This document shows, piece after piece, positions 1-4,924 of a stretch of 7,128 nt of DNA (its first letter is position 1; each line of letters opens with the position of its first letter). This stretch comes from Planctomycetota bacterium. Its GTDB lineage: Bacteria > Planctomycetota > UBA8108 > UBA1146 > JAJFFE01. Under the pieces are notes generated by a model, which ran no database searches, had not been told where the DNA came from, and worked only from the letters and a program-made list of their open reading frames with translations. The position numbers were made by a program, and so were the translations under genes. The DNA lies in the NCBI GenBank assembly GCA_020425835.1, contig JAGQRC010000176.1:1-7128 (forward strand), read 5' to 3'.

Positions 1-1683
1 CTCCTCCTGCGTGAGCTCGTGCTCTTCGGGGAACTCGCCGAGTGAGAGCCAGACGATCGGCTTCGGGCCGCCGCTGGCGGGATCGAGCGACGTCGCGATC
101 TCCTCGAAGTGGGAGATCACCCGAGCATTCCGTCCCTTCGAGACGAGTTCCTCCCAGATGCAGAAGGTCGGCTCGTCCGCGACCGGTTTCGCCGGGTGGA
201 AGATCACGTCGGTGCCGACGCTGATCACGACGATCGGGACGAACTTCGAGCAACTCGCCGCGGCGCGATCGCACATCGGATCGTCGGGGATCAGCGTCAC
301 CTCGTAGAGGCTGCTGCCGAACGGTGGGCTCGTGTCCGTGTAGCTCGTGGTCGGGCCGGGGAGCGTGGCGAGGAGCGTGCCGTTGCGCCGCACCTCGACC
401 GAGAGCACGCCGGGGAGTGCCGGACCCCAGTCGAGCACGACATCGCCCGACACGAGGGTGCAGGTCACCGTGAACGGATCGAGACACGGGTTGCTCGAGC
501 AGAGGACCGTCTCGGTCCAGGCGAGTGGGACGTCGACCGGAGTCTCGGCGATGACGCCATCGAGATCGTTCGGCGCGAAGACGATCGGCACCACCTCGAT
601 CGGCGGATGGTCGATCGGCGGCACGAGGGTGTTCTCGTTGCATCCGCTCATGAACGAGGCGTCCGCGCGAACGACGTAGTAGTCGAGCTCGAGCGCGTTG
701 GTCGTCGCCCCGACCACGGTGAACTCGCCCGTCGGCTCGATCACGAAGCTCGTGCCCCATTGCGCGAGGGCGAAGCCGTACGACTGCGCGGTGATGAAGT
801 TCCCCGCCCCATCGAAGCGGAACAGCGCGGCGTCGGTGAAGTCGCCGCCGACGTAGACGAGATCACCGTTGGGGAGCGCGCGAAGATCGCCGTTGGGGAC
901 CTGCTGCGACTTGTAGTGCGACCCGGTGTCCATGACACCGAATATGCGATCGTACCACTGGAGATTCCCCGCGGCGTCGAGACGGAACAGCTCCGTCGTA
1001 TAGGAGTCGAGCAGCGTGGGCAGGTGACCCCCGACGATCGCGTAGCCTTGTCCCTGGGGCAGGACCGCGATCGACTCGCCGTCCTGGCCGCCATCGAGGT
1101 TCGCGTACTGGTTGGCCCAGATCGGATTCCCGAACATGTCGGTGGTCATGACGAACGTGTCCTGCGAGTTCTGCACGGGACCGCCGGTGAACTGTGAAGG
1201 AGAGTAGCCGGTGACGACGAAGCCCTCCGGGGTGGGCTGGACCTCGTTGAACGCGGTGAGGTTGAACGGTGCGCCGGCGACCGGATAGGTGCGCATCCAC
1301 GTCAGACCACCGAGGTCATCGATCCGGAGCAAGAATCCGGTGAACCCGGCGAACCCATCCTCGACGGTGCCGCAGACGATGTAGCCGTCGCCCGGCACGT
1401 TGCGGAGCTCGAGCTTGGGCATGAACGTCCGACCGGGTGCCGCCGCGTACGAATAGGTCCAGAGAGGGTTTCCGAGGTCGTCGGTCTTCATCACGAAGAC
1501 CTTGCGATCTCCGCCCGCGAACGAGTCGGAGTAGCCGACCATGACGTAGTGCGAGGGGTCATCGTTGGCGCGCCGCACGGCGATACCGCGACTCCGATCG
1601 CCCACTTCGTAGGCGCGATTCCAGACGATCGCCCCGTTGACGTCGAGCTTCGTGAGGCAAGCCGACCGGCTCACCGGAGGCAT
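1..1683 (-). CDS. Secreted beta-propeller protein with Ig/FN3-like domain, main body (3' end outside window; frame broken at its 5' end)
   Basis: A minus-strand frame stays open for 562 codons from 1686 to the left edge; ATG 1681-1683 is the first start after the TGA. The first part (about 1650-800) holds six repeats of the pattern [KRT]-x-D-x-x-G-N-x-x-W, for example KLDVNGAIVW, KTDDLGNPLW, RIDDLGGLTW, TTDMFGNPIW and RLDAAGNLQW. They alternate with 'GYIVCG' or 'GFVVTGYS' strands, which is the arrangement of secreted beta-propellers in Bacteroidota and Planctomycetota surface proteins. A Cys-containing linker follows, then an Ig/FN3-like sandwich (about 480-260, with EVRRNGTLLATL and SSLYEVTLIP). 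The visible end (about 235-1) begins an alpha/beta segment containing IVWLSLGEFPEEHELTQEE, reminiscent of glutamine-amidotransferase-like (ThuA-like) domains in surface proteins. That last match is an inference. The natural N-terminus with its signal peptide lies in 1687-1872. Function is probably extracellular binding; no catalytic site is visible. Confidence 0.8.
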   Translation of the reverse strand, partial: MPPVSRSACLTKLDVNGAIVWNRAYEVGDRSRGIAVRRANDDPSHYVMVGYSDSFAGGDRKVFVMKTDDLGNPLWTYSYAAAPGRTFMPKLELRNVPGDGYIVCGTVEDGFAGFTGFLLRIDDLGGLTWMRTYPVAGAPFNLTAFNEVQPTPEGFVVTGYSPSQFTGGPVQNSQDTFVMTTDMFGNPIWANQYANLDGGQDGESIAVLPQGQGYAIVGGHLPTLLDSYTTELFRLDAAGNLQWYDRIFGVMDTGSHYKSQQVPNGDLRALPNGDLVYVGGDFTDAALFRFDGAGNFITAQSYGFALAQWGTSFVIEPTGEFTVVGATTNALELDYYVVRADASFMSGCNENTLVPPIDHPPIEVVPIVFAPNDLDGVIAETPVDVPLAWTETVLCSSNPCLDPFTVTCTLVSGDVVLDWGPALPGVLSVEVRRNGTLLATLPGPTTSYTDTSPPFGSSLYEVTLIPDDPMCDRAAASCSKFVPIVVISVGTDVIFHPAKPVADEPTFCIWEELVSKGRNARVISHFEEIATSLDPASGGPKPIVWLSLGEFPEEHELTQEE

Positions 1684-1686
1684 CGG

Positions 1687-1689
1687 TCA
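1687..1689 (-). other. In-frame TGA that breaks the propeller gene
   Basis: The TGA sits exactly in the frame that links the signal-peptide fragment to the propeller body. Coding character continues on both sides: a strand ending VVYT before it and LTKLDVNGAIVW after it. About 30 bases (1657-1691) read better in the neighbouring frame, as expected for two compensating single-base indels. I see no SECIS-like argument for selenocysteine, and the family does not use it. Confidence 0.7.
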
Positions 1690-1872
1690 GGTGTACACCA
1701 CGAGGCTCTGGTCGCCGCAGATGATCGAGCCGCCGTCGATCGTCCTCTCGACGCAGTTCGGTCGATCATCGAGGTTGCCCCCGAGTTGCCGCTGGAAGAG
1801 TTGGGCCTCGAGCCCCGCCGTCGTGGCGAGAGCTCCCAAGAGGGTGATCGACAACGAGATGCGCGAAATCAC
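1687..1872 (-). CDS. Signal-peptide and first-strand fragment of the broken propeller gene
   Basis: This 61-residue piece starts with GTG (1870-1872), placed 7 nt after a perfect AAGGAG. It begins MISRISLSITLLGALATTAG, a typical Sec signal peptide, with likely cleavage after LEA at residue 23. The mature part runs into DGGSIICGDQSLVVYT, the first strand of a propeller repeat, and stops at TGA 1687-1689. The same frame reopens at once with the rest of the propeller (1-1683), so this is very likely the N-terminus of that protein and not a separate small gene. Two readings are possible. One is a single nonsense change at the TGA. The other is a lost base near 1691 and a gained base near 1657, because the alternative frame between them reads TDASGEPVGL and joins smoothly to LTKLDVNG. 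The break may be real decay, a sequence error or, least likely, recoding. Confidence 0.75.
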   Translation of the reverse strand: MISRISLSITLLGALATTAGLEAQLFQRQLGGNLDDRPNCVERTIDGGSIICGDQSLVVYT

Positions 1873-1879
1873 GGTGGGT

Positions 1880-1885
1880 CTCCTT
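1880..1885 (-). promoter_or_regulatory. Ribosome binding site of the propeller gene
   Basis: On the minus strand the sequence reads GGAAGGAGA, with AAGGAG at 1885-1880, then 7 nt to the GTG at 1872. This fixes the GTG as the start. It also shows that the signal-peptide fragment keeps an intact translation start. Confidence 0.7.
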
Positions 1886-1892
1886 CCCCGAG

Positions 1893-1909
1893 ACCGAGCG
1901 AGGCTCGGT
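1893..1909. other. Small perfect hairpin in the leader of the propeller gene
   Basis: The arms ACCGAGC (1893-1899) and GCTCGGT (1903-1909) pair perfectly around the 3-nt loop GAG. The hairpin lies just upstream of the minus-strand ribosome binding site, within the likely 5' leader. Its function is unknown. It shares the CCGAGC/GCTCGG core with the hairpin at 4886-4914. Confidence 0.4.
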
Positions 1910-2061
1910 GTGTGCTTTCCTGTCGTTGGAATGGGGAGCCCCGTTTCCCGACGTCCGTGAGCCGGAAACTCCGAGATCCGCGAGATTCCGGGCGTCCGCC
2001 GCCACCGTTCCCGACTATTCTGCGGATCCCACCCCCCCCGGCGGGGGCTCTACGATCCAGG

Positions 2062-2067
2062 AAGGAG
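2062..2067 (+). promoter_or_regulatory. Ribosome binding site of the lipoprotein gene
   Basis: AAGGAG lies 6 nt before the ATG at 2074. It selects this start over the longer upstream open frame beginning at 1549. That upstream stretch is antisense to the propeller gene and reads as Arg-rich non-coding sequence. Confidence 0.75.
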
Positions 2068-2073
2068 AGTTCG

Positions 2074-2955
2074 ATGGCCCGTCACCTGATGCTCTGGGGA
2101 GTTGCGCTCTCACTGTTGGCCGGTTGTGCCGGACCGCTCCAACGCACGGTCACCGTTCAGAAGGCGACCGATACCCCCACCTTCGACGACGATGGTTCCG
2201 ACGACTGGGAGGAACCGACGGAGTGGCGTCGCACCGACGACCATCGACGCCCGCGCGAGTTCCTGCGCGAGCCCTACGTCCAGGCGACCCTCGGCTACGC
2301 CGTTGGTGAGTACGACCACGAGACCCAAGGCTCGACCCTGGACGGCGACACCGCCGCGGGTCTGTTGCGATTCACGGCCGAGGGGGTCGGTCGACCCGGA
2401 TTCGGCGGCGGCGTCGCGATCGAGTTCGGGGCGAGCGACGACGACCTCTTCGACGATGTCTCCGTCACCAATGGCGAAGCGCGGTTCTTCGACGCCTTCA
2501 TCCACGCGACGTTTCGCCTGGCGCCGAGCCCCTACTTTCGCATGCCGGTGCGCGTCGGTCCCTACCTCCACGCGCTGGGACTCGAGTTCGATCCCAACAC
2601 CGACGTGACGTGGGCGAGTGTCGGAGCCCGGGTGCAGGTCGAGCCGGAGGTCCTGGTCTACCGCGGTCCGCACGCCGAGGTCGGCATCTTCACCGAACTC
2701 ACCGTCGGCGCTCACTCGACGCGCGTGGACCGCGACACCAACAACCCCCTGACGGATGACGAGTACGACACCGAGGGCTACACCGCCGGCGTGAGTGTCG
2801 GGGTTCGCGGTCGTTGGAAGGGTTTCACCGCCGGACTCGCGTACATCCATCGCACCATGCAGTTCGACGAGAGCGATCCGGAGAACGGCGTCTTCATTCG
2901 TGAAGCACGAGGCCAGTTCAACGGCCTGATGGCCGAGATGGGTTTCAGCTTCTGA
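2074..2955 (+). CDS. Lipoprotein with predicted outer-membrane beta-barrel-like body
   Basis: The 293-residue product starts MARHLMLWGVALSLLAGCAG. This is a type II signal peptide with lipobox LAGC and lipidated Cys18; the next residue is Ala, which fits outer-membrane delivery. Residues 38-63 are a very acidic and then Arg-rich linker (DDDGSDDWEE, then RRTDDHRRPRE). From about residue 67 the protein is a series of amphipathic strands with alternating aromatic and Gly residues, such as EPYVQATLGYAVGEY, FRMPVRVGPYLHALGL, HAEVGIFTELTVGA, YTAGVSVGVRGRWKG and FTAGLAYIHRTMQF. It ends MAEMGFSF, and a terminal Phe is the classical outer-membrane barrel signature. Acidic loops (SDDDLFDD, NPLTDDEYD) could bind cations. 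I recognise no specific family. It could instead be a periplasmic lipocalin-like or porin-like barrel tethered by lipid. The start is supported by a strong ribosome binding site. Confidence 0.85.
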   Translation: MARHLMLWGVALSLLAGCAGPLQRTVTVQKATDTPTFDDDGSDDWEEPTEWRRTDDHRRPREFLREPYVQATLGYAVGEYDHETQGSTLDGDTAAGLLRFTAEGVGRPGFGGGVAIEFGASDDDLFDDVSVTNGEARFFDAFIHATFRLAPSPYFRMPVRVGPYLHALGLEFDPNTDVTWASVGARVQVEPEVLVYRGPHAEVGIFTELTVGAHSTRVDRDTNNPLTDDEYDTEGYTAGVSVGVRGRWKGFTAGLAYIHRTMQFDESDPENGVFIREARGQFNGLMAEMGFSF

Positions 2956-2972
2956 GCGAACCGCCCGATGCG

Positions 2973-3009
2973 CGACGCCCTCCCGATGGACTCCATCGAG
3001 AGGGCGTCG
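2973..3009. terminator. Long hairpin between convergent genes, probable bidirectional terminator
   Basis: The arms CGACGCCCTC (2973-2982) and GAGGGCGTCG (3000-3009) are perfectly complementary. Inside them CGATGG (2984-2989) pairs with CCATCG (2993-2998) across one C/A mismatch, leaving a 3-nt loop. The hairpin begins 17 nt after the lipoprotein stop and 31 nt beyond the stop of the minus-strand gene at 3041. There is only a weak T-rich stretch (TCGTCTCGTCC) on the plus strand and none on the minus strand, so termination strength is uncertain. Confidence 0.7.
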
Positions 3010-3040
3010 TCGTCTCGTCCCGCGTCCGGAGCAGGGGCGC

Positions 3041-4801
3041 TCACGGGCAGGGATAGCTGTCGCAGCCGAGGCCGTCGGGCGTCGGATCCGGTCCGCAGAG
3101 CGACGGAGCCGGCAGTGGTCCGCCGCCGCCGAACAGGACGTTGAGGATCGCGATCGCGTCCCCGATGTCCACGTTGCCGTCGTCGTTGGCGTCGCACGCG
3201 TCCTGGCACGACGACGTCGCTCCGCCGCCACCGAACAACTGGTTGAGCAGGGTGATCGCGTCGGCGATGTTGATCGCTCCGTCTCCGTTGCAATCTCCGC
3301 GGACGAACTCCGGCTCCGCGGAGAGGAGTTGCTCGATCAGGAACGCTTTCGCCTCGATCTCGGGCAGCAGCGACTGGATGTCGAAGTAGTGCAGCGGATC
3401 GAGATCGAACCAGAAGGCGAGCGACAGTCCCTTGAGTTGGAACGCGAACTCCAACAGGCACGCCGCGGTGTCGAGGAGGTCCGGAGGGGTGGTCGGATTC
3501 GCCGCGAGGATCGCGTACAGGCGTCGAGCGTTGTCCTCGATGTCGCACGCGATCTTCACGAGCTCCTCGAGCAGGATCGGATCGGGGAAGATCGGATCGA
3601 TCAGCGGGAGGAGCGAATAGAGCTCGAGGACTCGCTTGAGGATCGAGAAGTTCACCCAGAACGCGCTCGGGCAGACGGCGACGAAACCCTCCCACTGGTT
3701 GCTGCTCATGCCGCGCAGCCGGTACCCGGTCGGTCCGCCGGCCTCGAAGGTCGCGGACTTCACGCCGTCGTCCGCTTCGCCGTCCCCTTGCTCGTCATCG
3801 CCGTGGACGTCGTCCTTGTAGAAGATCCGGACTCTCTCCCCGCACTTCACGGCGCCGACGACGGTCACCGCGTGTCCGTTGACCCGATTGCCACCGGCGC
3901 CGAGCCAGCCGACGTAGGTGATCACGTCGCACCCGCGCTCGAGCGCGTTGAACAGATCGCACGGGTTGGGCGGGTTCGCTCCGAAGTCCGGCCGATACTC
4001 CACCGAGAGGCAGTCGGTCAGGTTCTTGTCGGCGAGGATTTGGTTCAAGCCGGTGAGATCGTTGTCCGGAATCGTCGAGGTGCCGTCGGCCTCGGTCGTC
4101 TGCATGGCCGTGCGGAACGCATCGTAGAGCTCCTGGGCCTCGTCGCACGAGTCCGGGAGTCCCAGGCAGTACATCTGGTTCATCCAGGCGAACGACCGCG
4201 CGTACGCGCCGGGGACGCAGTGGTTCTGCGCCTCGTCCACTCCGGGCACGCCACGGCGACGCGCCGCCTTCCAGATGACGGTGATCGGATCGGGAGGGAA
4301 CGGGATCAAGATCGCTGGGGTCGGGATCACGGGGAGGGGCGTCGGATCGGGAGCGCGGACGACGGAGCCGGGGAAGTAGAACTGCTCCTGAACCGGCAAC
4401 AGCAACGGCGGACCGAGCGGGGGCGCGGTGAGCTGGAGCGGCGTCAGCTCGATCTGCACGTCGACGCCGGTCATCGGGACGCCGGGCGGCGTCGGCAGCG
4501 GGAAGTCGTACGAGTAGTCCTGGAGTTGGCCCATGCCGTCGATCTCGATCAGCGCTTCGTTCTGGACCGCCCACTGGCCGTTGATCGTCGCGTTGAGCCA
4601 GAGGATCTGGCCGGTCGGCGGCTCGATCGCGGTCACCTTCAGAACGCCGTAGTTCGAGAACGGAAAGACGATCGTGCCGTCGGGACCGGTCCAGGTGTGC
4701 TGGTAGACCTGCACCTCGAGAATGGAGCTCGTCTGCGCGAGGAGTGCTGCCGGGGCCAGGAGCAACACCAGGACGGACAAGAGGTAACGTCGAGCGATCA
4801 C
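3041..4801 (-). CDS. Secreted dockerin-repeat protein with possible papain/C39-like cysteine peptidase domain
   Basis: The 586-residue product starts at GTG with AAAGGTG just upstream. Residues 1-22 (MIARRYLLSVLVLLLAPAAL...) are a Sec signal peptide, cut after LAQ or LLA. Residues 23-145 look beta-rich and 150-175 are Pro-rich. Residues 185-335 carry a possible cysteine-peptidase triad: Cys195 in QNHCVPGAYARSFAWM at the start of a helix, His310 in RVNGHAVTVVGAV, and Asp330 or Asp331 in RIFYKDDVHG. This order and strand context match papain-fold C39-like enzymes, but the assignment is from motif only. Residues 385-495 are helical and acidic. Two dockerin-like Ca-binding repeats follow (503-523 and 537-557), then the tail CGPDPTPDGLGCDSYPCP. 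It sits downstream of a gene with a similar tail (4925-6376). Likely role: an extracellular protein, either a processing enzyme or an inactive binding relative. Confidence 0.85.
   Translation of the reverse strand: MIARRYLLSVLVLLLAPAALLAQTSSILEVQVYQHTWTGPDGTIVFPFSNYGVLKVTAIEPPTGQILWLNATINGQWAVQNEALIEIDGMGQLQDYSYDFPLPTPPGVPMTGVDVQIELTPLQLTAPPLGPPLLLPVQEQFYFPGSVVRAPDPTPLPVIPTPAILIPFPPDPITVIWKAARRRGVPGVDEAQNHCVPGAYARSFAWMNQMYCLGLPDSCDEAQELYDAFRTAMQTTEADGTSTIPDNDLTGLNQILADKNLTDCLSVEYRPDFGANPPNPCDLFNALERGCDVITYVGWLGAGGNRVNGHAVTVVGAVKCGERVRIFYKDDVHGDDEQGDGEADDGVKSATFEAGGPTGYRLRGMSSNQWEGFVAVCPSAFWVNFSILKRVLELYSLLPLIDPIFPDPILLEELVKIACDIEDNARRLYAILAANPTTPPDLLDTAACLLEFAFQLKGLSLAFWFDLDPLHYFDIQSLLPEIEAKAFLIEQLLSAEPEFVRGDCNGDGAINIADAITLLNQLFGGGGATSSCQDACDANDDGNVDIGDAIAILNVLFGGGGPLPAPSLCGPDPTPDGLGCDSYPCP
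3131..3295 (-). other. Dockerin-like double Ca-binding repeat, complete form
   Basis: Two repeats of about 21 residues occupy residues 503-523 and 537-557 of the gene at 3041-4801. Each has a Ca-loop of the D-x-N-x-D-G-x-[IV]-[ND]-I-x-D type followed by an AI-x-[LI]-L-N-x-LF helix, as in type I dockerins. Cys504, Cys532, Cys536, Cys569, Cys580 and Cys585 lie in or near the module. In Planctomycetota such modules are common without cellulosomes, and their partner is not established. Confidence 0.8.
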
Positions 4802-4806
4802 GGGAA

Positions 4807-4813
4807 CACCTTT
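4807..4813 (-). promoter_or_regulatory. Ribosome binding site of the peptidase-like gene
   Basis: The minus strand reads AAAGGTG, then 5 nt, then GTG at 4801. It supports the GTG start, which leaves a clean signal peptide. Confidence 0.55.
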
Positions 4814-4885
4814 CGGGCTGAAGTTGTCGTTCGACCCGGGGTTGATCCGTGAGCGCGGGAGCGGACCGAGTTTCTCGGAGAATCG

Positions 4886-4914
4886 TCGCGAGCCGAGCCC
4901 CGCTCGGCTCGCGA
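4886..4914. terminator. 13-bp perfect G/C hairpin after the FG-GAP gene
   Basis: The arms at 4886-4898 (TCGCGAGCCGAGC) and 4902-4914 are perfect complements around the loop CCC. The hairpin begins 10 nt past the stop of the minus-strand gene at 4925 and lies upstream of the next gene on the same strand (start 4801). Together with a smaller stem at 4865-4877 it probably ends or attenuates the upstream transcript. There is no T tract after it on the minus strand, so Rho-independent release is unsure. It may instead stabilise an mRNA 3' end. Confidence 0.6.
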
Positions 4915-4924
4915 GCGCGCAGGT

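Larger units (their letters stand above)
1873..2073. other. Divergent intergenic region (propeller gene / lipoprotein gene)
   Basis: These 201 bases separate two genes transcribed away from each other, so both promoters should lie here. I see no convincing -35/-10 pair on either strand. TATTCT at 2016-2021 is the best plus-strand -10 candidate but has no good partner. A run of eight C (2032-2039) is followed by GGC and five G (2043-2047), which can fold into a short G/C hairpin 26 nt before the lipoprotein start. Confidence 0.5.

Noticed and set aside
109..1197. Long plus-strand open frame (362 codons)
   Set aside because: It is antisense to the propeller body and reads as Arg/Glu/Asp/His-rich low-complexity sequence with no domain. 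This is the usual shadow of GC-rich coding DNA on the other strand.
1..1683. PQQ-dependent enzyme reading of the W-containing propeller repeats
   Set aside because: The repeats follow D-x-x-G-N-x-x-W with GG-Y-x-V-x-G strands. I see no catalytic residues or the longer W-motif of quinoprotein dehydrogenases.
1549..2073. N-terminal extension of the lipoprotein frame
   Set aside because: The upstream codons overlap the opposite-strand propeller gene and read as Arg-rich noise. The ATG at 2074 has a ribosome binding site and a lipoprotein signal peptide.
2110..3231. Long minus-strand open frame (373 codons) across the lipoprotein gene
   Set aside because: It overlaps the lipoprotein gene, the terminator hairpin and the end of the peptidase-like gene, and has Arg-rich composition without a domain.
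3131..3295. Cellulosome interpretation of the dockerin-like repeats
   Set aside because: No cohesin, glycoside hydrolase or carbohydrate-binding module is visible, and planctomycete secreted proteins carry such repeats widely without cellulosomes.
3329..4852. Long plus-strand open frame (507 codons)
   Set aside because: It is antisense to the peptidase-like gene, which has a signal peptide, recognisable repeats and a ribosome binding site. The antisense product is charged and featureless.
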